Shown piece after piece: positions 32,267 through 44,127 of a stretch of DNA of 64,000 nucleotides (within the stretch, counting starts at the first letter, position 1; every line of letters begins with the position of its first letter). Where the stretch lies: assembly GCA_026075535.2 (NCBI GenBank), contig AP026548.1:9796001-9860000 (forward strand), written 5' to 3'. Made by a program: the position numbers and the translations under genes. The stretch is from Tricholoma matsutake (lineage: Eukaryota; Basidiomycota; Agaricomycetes; Agaricales; Tricholomataceae). The notes under the pieces are model-generated. The model searched no databases. It was not told the DNA's origin and saw only the letters and a program-made list of their open reading frames with translations.

Positions 32267-33341
32267 TGGTTCTGAAATGCCAATGCCTTCTCCATTCCAC
32301 TGCCATCACCTGGCATGGATGCATGTCCCCCCACTGTCACTGCCATTGGATGGTGAGTGACATTGGTAAATTCACTTTCTCAATTCTTATACACATCTCA
32401 ATAGATTTCCAGTTCACTAAACTCTCTGATAGCACACATGCAGAGGTTGATATCTCCCTCATGTATGTTGATCACATGCTGGATGATCTTAGTCCTTCAA
32501 GCTCTCCCAGCATTTTTGGTACTCCAACATCATCCATATGGGATACTGATGATGAGGAACTTCTCCCACATCTTATTCCCTTGCCATCACCACACTCATC
32601 TGATGCCAATGTGGATGTGGTTCATCCTGTCAGTGGCTCCTCAAATCACAATGTACCAAATGTTCCTCTTTGCATGGTCCACCTTATGCTGCCCAGCCAT
32701 GTATATCCAGCATTCCCAGGGTGTACCCCATCAACTCTGGCAACATCGCAGCATATGCCTCAAGTGAGTTGCCAGATGGTTGTCAAACATTAGCTAATAC
32801 TTGTGGCATGAACTTTCCAGCCATTCCATGGCTATAGAACATAGTTACTGAGAGGCTCTGAAGACAGCAAAATCAAATGTTGCTGTCAACCACACCTTAC
32901 AGTGGCAACTTGCTGACCTCGATCTGAGCATGCGCCGAATAGGAGAATTGATGGAACAGAAATGTAGGACCATGATGTACTCATTACCCAGAGCCTCATA
33001 AAGTAACTAGTAATTCATGTATTTATTTCTATTTTACATTGAATGAGTAGCATCCTATCTGGCGCTGTTTTTGTCAATCTGCACCATGACATTTTATACC
33101 CCAGTGCGGTCAATGTTTCATACCCCAGCGCTGTCACTGTTTCATAGCCTGGTGCCAGCACCATGTTTATTCCAGTGGTCTACTCATGATGATCCTCCCT
33201 GTTCACACTGCCTGCTGTCCTTGCCCTGGGCCTACACAGATGCATCACACCATGGGCCCATATGGGTCCCTCCTGCCATGGGCCCAGTCCACTACTGACA
33301 GTTATATCATGGAATTTCATCCCTTGGATGGAATGTATAGA
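32267..33341. other. Unassigned stretch with a plus-strand frame
   Basis: A plus-strand frame reads through 32340-32793 with a Ser/Pro/Asp-rich part (DDLSPSSSPSIFGTPTSS, DTDDEELLPHLIPLPSP) and a stop at 32793. Its upstream part is antisense to the 28-residue repeat. I do not recognise a family. From 32800 to 33341 I see only short frames and GCGCTGTCA/CAGCGCTG-like words. Confidence 0.3.
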
Positions 33342-33345
33342 CCAT

Positions 33346-34724
33346 TGATGATGCTCAACCCGGAAACCCAAACAAAACCCACAAAAAGGCTTCGGATGGT
33401 ATAACACAAGTCAGAGGAAGGATGTGAGGCCCTCTAGATGTCACCTGTCAGACCAACCATCGAATACTCATAAAAGAACTGCTTGTCAAAGCAGTTCAAA
33501 GCTAAAAGAATGTGTTTTGAGGACTTTCAAGGATTTTTGAGGAGTTGCAATGGTTTTGAGGAGTTGCAATATTTTTCGAGATGTTGCAATATTTTACAAG
33601 GTTTTTTCAAAGAGGTTTTGAGGAATTTCGAGTGCACAAATATATTCAGACACAAGATCTGGGGACTAGACGAGTAGTAGAAGCAAAGTGAAGGTGAATC
33701 AAGGGAAATGAGAGCGAAAATAGCGTAATGTGAGGAATCTCGAGGAATTTTGAGGAAGTTGAGCATAAAACACCAAACTTCAGATTGAATAAGACTAAAC
33801 TGAACTCTCAAATCACTGTGATCTGGGAGGAAGATGACGACTTTCTTCTTTTTCTTTGTATCTAGTACATCTTTTTATATAAAATAAAGAAAGTACCTAA
33901 AAAGGCTAGAGAACATGAGGCAAACATGTGGAAAACTCAAGGCAAAGGTAATAGAAGTATATCAGAACAATAAAGCGAGACTAGAAAGGGTGAATATAAC
34001 ACATGATGAAGAAATAATAAGAAAGAATAGCTACAAGCAGACTATCCTTGTTATAAATTGAATAAAACATCGGAAACTGCTTTGAGCGGATTGTATGCAT
34101 GCACATGCAGTCGAAATGTGTTTGAGATACTCGAGATAGTGTCCCATGTGTCCAGCATGCATCCGATGATTGTTTGAATAGGAAATACTGTGTCCGAAGA
34201 TGTTTTTCGAGGTTTGAGGTTTTTTGAAGATTTTTGAAGATTCTTTGGACTTTGTTCATGGCCTGAAGTCGGTGCGATATTGTTCGACAATGGTAGGGGA
34301 TACATCTGGCATGTGTGCAATGACCATTCGAATAGTGATATAGTGTCCGATGTCGATTTTCGATGTTTGATGATTTTCAAAGTCAGTTGAGGAAATATCC
34401 GACTTGTTCGAAGGCCAACATCGCTGTGATATTGCTCGAACCAGGTTTGGAACTCATCGACGATGTTCCAAGTGTATATCCTGAGCTGTACGAAGGTCAG
34501 GGGAATTGTATTATGGCAGCCAAAGTCATCCGAAGAATTTCAAAGTGTTGCGAAGATTTTCGAAGCATTTTCGTGACTTTGTAGAGGTTCATAGAGGTTC
34601 GGAGAACTTCGGAGGGGTTCGTATGGGTTCATAGAGCTTTGTAGAGGTCTGTAGAATGTTTATAGAGCTTCGACAATGATTATAGATGTGTTTTCTGAGC
34701 TTGAATGACAAGGTGGACCTATCA
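33346..34724 (+). mobile_element. Solo LTR A3
   Basis: The element is 1379 bp, starts TGATGATGCTCAACCC and ends GGACCTATCA, with an exact 4-bp target duplication CCAT at 33342-33345 and 34725-34728. It is the most complete copy of the A group with no insertion, so it can serve as the reference for the family. It has no PBS, PPT or retrotransposon coding sequence. Confidence 0.75.
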
Positions 34725-34728
34725 CCAT

Positions 34729-35253
34729 CGATCAAGGGGGTGGCAGAACAGGAATTTTTCATATGACATCGGTTCTTGTTTTTCACAGCTTGCCAGCAGC
34801 TAACACAGGGATGACAAGATCTCAAAGTGCAAGTACATTCATATTGATGGCATGGGAAAGATCTCTGGCCTGTTGAGAATGGTGATGTTGCTGAGGACAT
34901 CCATTCAAATTTCCATCAGTTATCAGTATGTGTTGGCACTGGCAGCATCCTCACTGTGTAGTATAAGTCCTAGCATACTTACAAGAGTCATTTTAACTTT
35001 GAATATATGTACACTTGGTTCGCACATCTGGTGGAATATTACTGTAGTAATATATCATATGTGTATTTGGTTGTTCCAGGACCCTGACCATGACAAACTA
35101 GCACTCAACGATGCCTATTGGCATCATTGTCACCATGGTCAAAAAAAAATTCAGCCTCTGGAAGGACCCCCCCCCCCCCTACGTCTGGTCTGGGATTCCT
35201 GTCCCACCACCCCTTGCCATTGATTTTGACTGAATAAGCTGCTTTGGTACAGC
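34729..35253. other. Unassigned DNA with a C homopolymer
   Basis: No gene was recognised. A run of about 14 C residues lies near 35167-35180. The stretch ends at the target duplication TCCAT of the copia element. Confidence 0.4.
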
Positions 35254-35258
35254 TCCAT

Positions 35259-35453
35259 TGTTGAAATCGGGAGTACATATTGGGTCGACACCGATGCTGA
35301 CACCGAACGTGGCGGTAATGCATAGCCACAATTATTTATAATACCGATCCATAGTTACTGACTTAGTTTACTGGGCTATATAAATATTCTATGTACATAG
35401 TTGTCTACTGTAACGAAGTTTGTTTATTCTTTCAAGTCCTCTATTATTCAACA
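35259..35453 (+). repeat. 5' LTR of the copia element
   Basis: It has TG...CA ends, and TATATAAATATTC at about 35376-35388 is the likely TATA region of the element promoter. It is followed at once by the presumed primer-binding site. Confidence 0.85.
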
Positions 35454-35529
35454 GGTTATAGGCCCTGGCCTTAACTGAATTTTCTCGCTCACGCTATACT
35501 CGAACTAATAACACCCGGATCAAATTTGA

Positions 35530-36948
35530 ATGATGGCTGACGTTTCAAACGCTCCGATGCACACGAACATTTACCGTATTGAGCCCTTGACAGGTGCCGA
35601 AAATTACACCATTTGGAAAATCAAAATGATGGATATTTTGATGGGGCAAGACTTGTGGGATTATGTTGACGGATCGACTACCCTACCAATGGATACCGCC
35701 CAACAAACAGCATGGCGTAAGAAGGACAGGATGGCGCTATCTATGATCCGATTGAGGGTGGCCAACAAAATGTTGGTGTATGTTGCGAGTTCAACAAGTG
35801 CAGTGGAAGCGTGGAATACATTGAAATCATTATTAGAGACTCAGGGGGCATTGGGAATAGTTCAGGCACATCGAAAGTTATTTTGGTCGCAATGCGCGGA
35901 AGGGATGCCCATCAACGAACATATTCGGACATTGCGTGGCTATCAGGAGGTGCTGCACAATTTGGGACAAAAGATTGATGGGGAGGAATTCTCCATTATT
36001 CTGCTAACCTCACTCCCCGAAAATTGGAATAATTATATTGCTTCTATAGACACTACAGCCCTAAAGGATGCTCCTGCACTTATAGCCCAAATTCTGGAAC
36101 ATGATCGACAGCTTAACATGCACAATTCAGATGATATGGCCTTGGTGGGGAAGCCTGGGAAAAGGAACACCAATCCGAACATAACATGTTACAAATGCGG
36201 GGAAAAGGGGCACATCAGCAAGCAGTGCAAGAAGAAATCCAAATTTGGAAAGGGGAAATCTGGAGAAAAGCAGAAGGACACGACAAATGCCAATGTGGCA
36301 GCAGATGAAGAATTTGCTTTCTGTGGGGACTGTAGGGATGACATCGCACTAGCTGTCTCACCAAATTCTTGGTTGGCTGACTCAGCATGCACTTCTCATA
36401 TAGCAAGGGATCGGAGCATCTTTGTCAACTACACACCTACCCCCGGACATCAAATTTCTGGATTTGGAAAGGCCCCTGGGCTTGGAAGAGGCACCATAAA
36501 ACTGGAAAGCACTGTGGAAGGGAAAACCTCAACCATCACACTGAAGGACGTGGTACATGCACCTGATGTGCCTTTTAATCTTATTTCGATCTCACGCGCA
36601 CTTGAGGCTGGAATACAAGTTCTATTTATGTCACCAGGGGTTAAATTCCAGGTGCCAAACAAATCTATTATTATGGAGGGCCGGATGATGAACCAATTAT
36701 TTGACATGAACGTCAAAGGTATTGCCAAACATGACCAAGCATATGCTGCCGGGCACGGCAGAACATGGGATGAGTGGCATAGAATTTTTGGGCACTTGAA
36801 CATGGGGTCAGTAAAGATGCTCAAGGAAAAGGAAATGGTTTTGGGAATGGAGGTGGATAGGACGCATCATTGCGAAGCAACATGTCCAACCTTTTCCCAA
36901 GGAAAGCCAAATGGAGATCAAGGAGATTGGAGATCTGACAGTAAGTGA
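35530..36948 (+). pseudogene. Copia gag, protease and start of integrase
   Basis: An open frame of 472 codons starts MMADVSNAPMHTNIYRI. It holds the gag domain (YTIWKIKMMDIL, then LLTSLPENWNNYIASI). A CCHC zinc knuckle CYKCGEKGHISKQC lies near residue 220, and the aspartic protease motif reads DSACTSHIA near residue 285. The pre-integrase motif WHRIFGHLN lies near residue 420. The usual protease triad DSG/DSA is kept. Just after C-E-A of the integrase HHCC region a small deletion shifts the frame, and the frame ends at 36948. Confidence 0.85.
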
Positions 36949-37790
36949 TCTGTGGGGACCGGCATGCACTCAAGCTCCAGGGGGAGATCGGTATTTTATC
37001 TCATTCACTGATGGGAAGGCACGACACACGATGACATATTTCATGAAGGAGAAATCCGAGGCGTTTACGAAATTCAAGCAATACAAAAGCTTTGTCGAAA
37101 CGCAAACTGATCAGAAACTCAAGAAACTTCGCATCGATGGAGGGGGAGAATCTCTTAGCAAGGAATTCAAGAAATTTTTGCTGGACAATGGAATCAGACT
37201 AGAAATCACAGCAACCCACTCACCATCCCAAAATGGAATTGCCGAACGATTAAACTGAACTCTGGTAGAGCATGGGCGGGCAATGTTACATCAGCATGGG
37301 CTTCCTCACTCTCTTTGGAAAGAGGCGATCGCTTATGCAACTTATCTCAAAAATAGATCTCCGACATGTGCAATCAGAGATCACAAGGTACCTGATGAAG
37401 TATTTTGGGGAAAGAAGCCGGATATATCACATCTGCAGGAATTTGGCAGGACTTGTTGGGTTCTGCAGCAGGACAGAAACCGCTCAAAACTGGACCCAAA
37501 ATCACGCGAATTTATTTTTGTGGGTATTGCTGATGGTACTAAGGGGTACAGACAGATACTACAATACCAAAACTCATCAAATCCTCACCTCTCGAAATGT
37601 GGTATTTATGGAAGAAGAGGAAAAGGCTGATGAAGTGGAAGTCACTCACCCTACACAGCTTGAGGAGGAGCATGAAATGGATGGCAAGCAGCCTTTGGGT
37701 GGAGAGGGCAACTGGGCACCAGAAAAGGAAACAGCACCAATCACATCAGAAAGTCCATCACGCATACCAGTTCGGGAAAGATCAGCATGA
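36911..37790 (+). pseudogene. Copia integrase core, in pieces
   Basis: From 36911 the integrase core reads TVSDLWGPA, RIDGGGESLSKEF and SQNGIAERLN. A TGA at 37256 stands where the family has Arg (N-R-T-L-V-E-H). It continues in the same frame with MLHQHGLPHSLWKEAIAYA and GYR. A further frame change at about 37550 leads to the linker with ILTSRNVVFMEEEE and a Glu-rich stretch ending 37790. The single TGA fits CGA to TGA decay. Confidence 0.8.
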
Positions 37791-37868
37791 ATTCTGTCAC
37801 AGCCACTGATCAATTACCGGCTACTAAACAACCCGAACTCACGTGGACCAGCGGAATGGCGTCACCAT

Positions 37869-39470
37869 GTGCCAACAACGGAAGAATCTGGCTACATCAC
37901 AGTGGATTATGCAATGATTGGGGCAACATTGGAGGATGACCCACTCTCCGTAAAGGAAGCAAAGGACAGATCAGATTGGCCAAAATGGAAGGAGGCAATG
38001 GACACCGAGATAACCCAGTTAACCAAACGTGGTACTTTCAAATTAATTGACTTACCTCCAGATTGCAAAGCCATTGCGAGCAAATGGGTGTACCGCATCA
38101 AACGCAACCACATTGGGATGATCACGAAACACAAGGCAAGACTCGTGGCCAAAGGTTATTCCCAAATTCCGGGGATAGATTTTGTGGAAACATTTGAACT
38201 GGTCATGCGACTGGAAACCTTTTGGCTATTAATGGCACTTGTGACAAATTTAGGACTCGTGATCCACGTGGTCGATGTAGTGGGAGCGTACCTAAACGGA
38301 ACTTTGGAGGAAGTTATTTTTATGATGCAGCCACCCAAATATGACGATGGTACAGGACGCGTATGTCAATTACTAAAACCTCTCTATGGATTGAAACAGG
38401 CAGGATGGGCCTGGAATGAGGAACTCAATCAAACCTTCCTAAAAATGAATTTCATACAGCGTTTCTCGGATCAGTGCGTTTATATTAGGCACACTGATCA
38501 TGATCTTTTAATCACATCAGTCCACATCGATGACATGACCATTCTTGGATCTGATATTGATGCCATCACAGAAATGAAAGCCAAATTGGGGAAGTACTTC
38601 ATGATCACGGATTTGGGAGAGGCAAAGCAAATTGTGGGATTAGAATTGGAAAGGGACTTGGAGAAGACTACTCTCAAAATTATGCAATCCCAATATATCA
38701 AGAGGGTCCTGGAGAAGTTTGGAATGGCAGATTCACACCCTGTCAGCACACCTTTGGACCCTAACATCAAATTGGTCAAAACACCTGATGACGAACATCA
38801 CAATATTCCCGAGTACCGCAGTGCAATTGGATCACTCATGTATGCCGCTATTGGAACGCAACCAGATATTTCATTCGCGGTGCAGACCCTTAGTCAATTT
38901 ATGAGCAACCCCGGACCTGCTCATTGGTCTGCCGTCAAACATGTTTTCTGGTATCTTAACGGCATGCGGGAACTTGGAATTATTTACCGCAAAGGGGGAG
39001 AAGTCGAACACCTAGCTTATTCGGATGCTGATTGGGGATCAAACATCAATGATCAAAAATCTATTTCTGGATATGTCTTCCAGATGGCTGGCAGACCGAT
39101 CTCTTGGCAATCAAAGAAGCAACCAACGATCACATTATCATCCATGGAAGCCGAATACATGGCAGAAAGTCTAGCTGCATGGCAGGTCATATGGTTATGG
39201 ACCCTTACAGCCGAACTTGGTATCCCATACTCTGGACCCACCATTCTCAATGTCAACAATCAAGGCGCAATAAACTATTCCTACAATGCCATCAATCACA
39301 GTTGAACCAAACACATCGACATCCAACACCACTTCATACGTGAGAAACTGATCTCTAACGAGATACGCATTCAGTACTGTGCGATGGATGACAACTTAGC
39401 CGACTTGCTTACCAAAGCATTACCAAAGCCGAAACATGACGACTTTGTTAACCGCTTAGGAATGGCGTAG
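37869..39470 (+). pseudogene. Copia reverse transcriptase and RNase H
   Basis: An open frame of 478 codons (37869-39305) holds the RT, with WKEAMDTEITQL, KWVYRIKRN, KARLVAKGYSQ, VDVVGAYLNGTL and LYGLKQAGWAW. The active-site box is VHIDDM where YVDDM is usual; both aspartates remain. RNase H has YSDADWGSN and SSMEAEYMA, but the later VNNQGAI replaces the usual D-N-Q. A TGA at 39302-39304 again stands where Arg (S-R-T-K-H-I-D) is expected. The same frame then continues to DNLADLLTKALP and a natural stop near 39470. Confidence 0.85.
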
Positions 39471-39484
39471 GTGTCGAGGGGGAG

Positions 39485-39678
39485 TGTTGAAATCGGGAGT
39501 ACATATTGGTCGACACCGACGCTGACACCGAACGTGGTGGTAACGCATAGCCACAATTATTTATAATACCGATCTGTAGTTACCGACTTAGTTTACTGGG
39601 ATATATAAATATTCTATGTACATAGTTGTCTACTGTAACGAAGTTTGTTTATTCTTTCAAGTCCTCTATTATTCAACA
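39485..39678 (+). repeat. 3' LTR of the copia element
   Basis: It is preceded by the polypurine tract GTCGAGGGGGAG. It is nearly identical to the 5' LTR, which suggests a moderately recent insertion. Confidence 0.85.
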
Positions 39679-39683
39679 TCCAT

Positions 39684-40565
39684 CCCGGGCATGTTCTGGG
39701 GCATTCCTTTCACCTTCACGTTGGGCATTCTTATGGTCAATGAGACCAGGAAGCTGATTACTTGAAGATATCCTAAGGTGGGTGTCAATTATTGTTTGAT
39801 CATTGGATACACTGTATAATGATTGATATGTTTCTTTTGCCTGGAATACTTTAGTCCATCATAGCAAAGATCTGGGCTTGGCGAGCTGTCCTCATATGCA
39901 TGCTTTTTCGACAGTAGTGGATCTATATGTCTGTGAATATTTATTGCAGGCTGTCTTAGCCGATGATAACATCTCATAGTCGGAAATCTTAAGGATATAC
40001 ACATAACACTCAAATTATATATAATGTGGTCTAGGAAAACCTACTTGATGATTGATTCTCACATGCTGCTTGTAAACTTCTTTTCCTCACATCCTCGAGA
40101 CTATCTAATATTCTCTTTGGTATCATGCATGTGGTTCTTATGAGAATAGGTAATAGCAAAATATAAAATAAAGTGCATGCCTTTGCACAAGTGAAATGGT
40201 CCCAATTTGGGCAACTGTGCTCGAAAAGGACTAGCGCGCGATGTGGGGCGCATCGCATGGAACAGAAGGGTAAGATTGTCGCAGTAGGCTTTGCTCTGTA
40301 TTGGCGGTGCACCAACGGGACATATGAATCATGATAGGGCACTGCAGAGCTGCAGTGGCCAAATTTCATACATTTTCACAGAATTTATTTTTGGATGCCA
40401 ACATATTGATTCTCGTCGAGTCAGTCCAAAATGCAAAATGCAAAATGTATGTCTGCCCAACTTTGAACTACACTAATAATTACACCTCATCTACCGACTC
40501 ACTTTCCACACTACCATGAGCAGCCAAGCTATAGCCAGATATTAGAATTCTTTGTAGCAGGGATA
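39684..40565. other. Intergenic DNA
   Basis: This is the 3' flank of the kinase-like gene. No transposon protein or repeat known from elsewhere in the window was seen. Short frames on both strands have no motifs. A small direct repeat AAATGCAAAATGCAAAATG lies at 40428-40446. Confidence 0.4.
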
Positions 40566-41952
40566 TCAGTTGGAGACGCACCTTTCCTCTAAATCAAGTT
40601 TTTCATTGAGCCATGCCATGTAATCGAAGGGAAAGGGTCCCCTCCGGCCAGTGGGCCATTCGTGATCATTGTATTTCTCCAACCAAATTTCAGTGTTGCC
40701 AGCATACTCATTGCAACAGGCATAAAAGAGTGCTCTTAGCTCGATGCCCTGGAGGTGGTGGCGGAAGAGCTCTTCGTCCAACTCAGCTAACTTCAGGTGG
40801 AAATGAGCACGAACCAAGGCATCTGTGGGGGTCTCCTCGCTGTAATCTCCATGTGCACTTTGGTCATCAGTCATCAGGAAGTGCTCTGAATCATCGTTGA
40901 ACCACCCTGCAGCAACAGCAGAAAGCCAAGCTGGACGGAAGCCGGCCATCTCCCAGTCAATGATGCCAGTGATCGCCCCCGTACCAGGGTCAATCACGAT
41001 ATTACCCTCACTCAGATCACCCTGGGCAAAATGAAAAGGCTCTGGGAAGAGGGGGGATACCTCGGATTGTCGATAAAGTGACGCTATGACATTGTAGACT
41101 TCGAGCGTCTTCACGAAGGCCCATCGATCTAGCTTATTATCTGCTCGAGTTGGAGGATAACCCAGAAAGGTGAACACCGCCAAAAATTGACATTCAAAGT
41201 CGAAAGGGCCACAAAGTTGGGGGGGAATCTGATGTGGATAGCTAAGGAAGGTCAGGTCATTGACTGGACCAAGGGAAAATCCCTCATGGATGATGGCAGG
41301 GACATTCAAACCGCCAAGATGTGATGAGGTACTCGCAGCATAGATAGGATGAGATAGAGCACGAGGGAAAATGCTCTCCTTTTTTAGGCAGCTAATAGAA
41401 TGCTTTCTTTGCATACGGGAAATACTGCCACATTGAGACGCTTTGATTTTGAACAGGGATGACATGATGAGCACTAAGTCCGTTCCGATGCAGATCTTCT
41501 GAAGGTAGGTCAGGTTTTCAAAACAATCACCAAGTGGGTGCCCTGGCATATATTGCATGAGAATCCACTCAGCTCCTACTGGATTGTGTGGCGTGCTACA
41601 ATAGAGGTAGACCTGTGGGACAGGTATGCAGGTGCAAGCTAAGTGAAAAATGATTCATGTGGTATCATAGTAGAACATGTCGAACAATACCTCGTACAAG
41701 TATCATCAATGCAACCTCAGCCTCCATTTTAGCTGTTTCACAAACAGGCAGTGCAACCCGTCCAACAACTTGCTGGTCATTCTCAAGCATGAACAAAAAT
41801 ATGCGAACATATGCACCACCGCCCATAGGAGTATGGTGACGGCATGGTAAGCGAAAGTGAGCAGAAACGATGTCCTGTAGAGCTGTTAAGTTGGCATTGG
41901 CTGCTCTCCATAGGCTCTCGTTGGCTGATAAGTTGTGACAATGACTTATCAT
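40566..41952 (-). CDS. Aminoglycoside-phosphotransferase-like (APH) kinase family protein
   Basis: Two minus-strand exons, 41952-41691 and 41638-40566, are joined in frame by a 52-bp intron (GTATTG...CACTTAG). The protein is about 444 residues, normal for the fungal APH family, whose members are kinase-fold proteins of mostly unknown substrate. The N-lobe has GGGAYVRIFLF and VVGRVALPV, then a CIPVPQVYLYCS hinge, EWILMQYMPG and LCGPFDFECQF. The catalytic loop reads FAQGDLSEGNIVID, where the usual His before Gly-Asp is Gln while Asp and Asn are kept. The metal site IIDWEMAGF follows. A stretch around MQRKHSISCLKKES looks unlike the family and might be an unspliced segment. This is the best candidate for a functional host gene here. 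It does not imply drug resistance. Confidence 0.8.
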
Positions 41953-42723
41953 GATGTCATTCGAGAAAAGGTGATTTGATTACAAATTGATAATCAATTA
42001 GGAGTTTGAATTTCCAACAGCGGCATTCCTCGAAGTAAGTCAACTGGATTCTGAAGAGTAGACTACAAGTACGTAGGGTTTTTATACTGTAGTAGAACTC
42101 AGTCATTATAAATAGAAGTCCATCAGCTAAATCAAACAGGGGTGAAAGCAGTAGTAAAATAAGGAGAGTGATGAATAAATATTAAACATGGAAACTCCGT
42201 TGGCTACGGTGGCAGGTTACCGTAGGTTGCATTCATCACAGTATCCCTACTGCGCTACTATTCCACTTTAAGAATCTATCAAGCATAGCAGAATGGGCTG
42301 CTCACCATTATCACACCGCTCAAGTCTCTCTATTGTCTGTGTTTTGCCATCCTTATCTGTTGTAGTAAAAGCCTTCCTCACCCATCTCTCACACCTCTTC
42401 CCCATAAAGACTTGTATCCCCGGGTGTTTGACATCTCCACTGGTGCAAGTCCAATAGTGGTCAGCACAACTAGCTTTAGATTTTGGACATGTTCTATATG
42501 AGCAGTGGTGGATGGTCTTTCGTGGCAACATTCCAGTTAAGCAGGCTGCAGCATGTTGTGAAGGAAGATGCGGTTTGAATTGAATTGAGAAGAACCTGCT
42601 GATAAGTCAGAATTATATGGGACTGTGAGCCTTTCCTTAGTATGCTTTAGACTCAAAGTTTGTGAGTGATAAGGCATGAGGTTTTTAGAAAGGTCTGGTC
42701 TGAGTCAACTTGAAGGTGCATCA
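41953..42723. other. Upstream flank of the kinase gene and unassigned DNA
   Basis: The first part holds the presumed promoter of the APH-like gene, with no clear TATA box. A minus-strand frame at 42531-42268 (87 codons, Cys-rich, with CSYRTCPKSKASC and HYWTCTSGD) has no family I know and could be chance or a small gene. Confidence 0.3.
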
Positions 42724-42965
42724 TTAGGGTTGTTCACAGTAGCCATTTTCGGGCCATTTTCGGCTCATTTTTTATTTCATTTTCAATCTCATTTTTCAAG
42801 AATGGACTTCAGAATGACTTGAGAATGAACCCGAAAATGATCATTTTTGAAAAATTGAACCCTACCCTCGCTTTTGCAAAAATGATCATTTTCGCTATCA
42901 TTTTCACATTCCATTTTTGTCGTTCTTTCAAACTCCGCTCCGATGCCTATTGCCATCACCGACGT
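42724..42965. mobile_element. MITE of the TAGGGTTGTTCAC family, copy 1
   Basis: The left end reads TTAGGGTTGTTCACAGTAGCC, followed by ATTTTCGGGCCATTTTCGGC and a body of ATTTT/AAAAT words. It includes AACCCTACCCTCGCTTTTGC, whose reverse complement is found in the copy at 58813-59193. The right terminal repeat is not clear. Confidence 0.55.
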
Positions 42966-42999
42966 CAATCCCTCTCTCACACCTCCAATGCCATCCATG

Positions 43000-43560
43000 T
43001 CGACTCCATGACACTGCCACTCCCTCCCTCCCTCAACTCTCTCCCGTCAATGCAACCATGTCACTACACTCCCATGCCCATTACAAAGCCTGCATGAGCC
43101 ACGAGTGGCCAGCCCAAATGATGGCAACCCGTTGTTTGGGCTCTTTAAGGTATAATTTTTTTGTTTGTTTCTCCTTTTCATAAACTAACTAACTGTAATC
43201 TTTCATTTTTAGGATCTATACTACTGGTAACGACAGGCGCCAATGCTGCACAACCCACACCCACACCCGCCTGTGCTACCCCTCCACCCCATTCAAATTG
43301 GATGCGAGGGGTCTTGGTGAGGCTCAGGGAGACCTGTAGAGTGGCATCTGCCAGGTAAGCACCAGCCAACCCTTCCTTTTGGTGTCATGTCACCCCAGCA
43401 CCCGCCCCACACCACTGCGAGCCCTTTCTCGCAGGGGGGATCGGGTGCTAATGGTCCGTCACCACCTCCACGACGATGATGACGAGCACCCAGCACCCAC
43501 TCCCATGCCTACGAGCCACTGCTCGTAGGACAGATTGTGGGTGCTGATGAGAACGATGAC
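43000..43560 (+). repeat. Hairpin exon-intron unit, copy g
   Basis: On the plus strand the stem AGCCCAAATGATGG...TTGTTTGGGCT (43111-43142) is followed 7 nt later by an intron-like segment, 43150-43212. It is 63 bp with a GTATAA donor, a CTAACTAACTG branch region and TTTTTAG. Downstream are two hairpins, CTGCGAG/CTCGCAG near 43416-43435 and a perfect 9-bp stem CCTACGAGC/GCTCGTAGG at 43508-43529. Confidence 0.65.
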
Positions 43561-43815
43561 AGCGGTATAGAGGAGGGATAAAGTATGGGAATGGGACGAC
43601 GACAGGGAGGATGAAATGACGGGGATAATGGGAAAGGTGGGGGTGGCAAAGCGACAGGGACAATGAAACGAAGGGGACAAAGCAATGATGGGGATGACGG
43701 GTCACAGGAAGGTGGGGGTGGCGAACAACAGGGATAAAGCAATGACGGGGACGATGAAACGATGGGACGACGGGGACAATGAAATGATGGGGATGACAAA
43801 ACAATAGGGAACAGG
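43561..43815. repeat. Purine-rich GACGGGGA minisatellite
   Basis: Degenerate units of the type GAYGGGGAYRATGAAAYGAYGGG fill this stretch. Minus-strand frames of Pro/His/Phe/Ser-rich sequence follow from the repeat and are not genes. Confidence 0.55.
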
Positions 43816-44127
43816 GGCGATGAGGCCCCTCATCACTGGGTAATTACGGAGACCTGCCATAGCTGTTTTTCTTTTTTAGTTTTATTTGTAAGTAGCACAA
43901 AAGAATATATATATTTACTACATAATCCCCACTGCTCACACCTCGACAACTTGTAAACCTCGACAACTTGTGAATAAAAGCCTTGAAAGTATGCCAATGG
44001 GTGCCTGGTGATCAACTCATGCTAATAATCTTGTGAAGTCCTTTGAGGTGAGTTTGAATGTGCCGAGCACTGCCGGAGGTAGGTAAAATGCATTTTTACT
44101 TCATTTTCTAGATGTTTGTGTTTCAGA

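Larger units (their letters stand above)
35259..39678 (+). mobile_element. Complete copia retrotransposon, coding region broken
   Basis: The LTRs at 35259-35453 (195 bp) and 39485-39678 (194 bp) both read TGTTGAAATCGGG...TATTATTCAACA. They differ at about seven positions plus one indel, so roughly 96 percent identity. The target duplication TCCAT is exact at 35254-35258 and 39679-39683. The primer-binding site region just after the 5' LTR reads GGTTATAGGCCC. The polypurine tract GAGGGGGAG precedes the 3' LTR. The order gag, protease, integrase, RT, RNase H is that of Ty1/copia. Confidence 0.9.

Noticed and set aside
31702..32793. 363-codon plus-strand His/Pro/Cys-rich frame
   Set aside because: Most of it is antisense to the 84-bp minisatellite. 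The minus frame has the more protein-like repeat. Only the 32340-32793 part is noted as unassigned.
40566..41952. Antibiotic-resistance gene
   Set aside because: Fungal APH-fold proteins are a large family of mostly unknown substrate. Nothing here indicates aminoglycoside modification.
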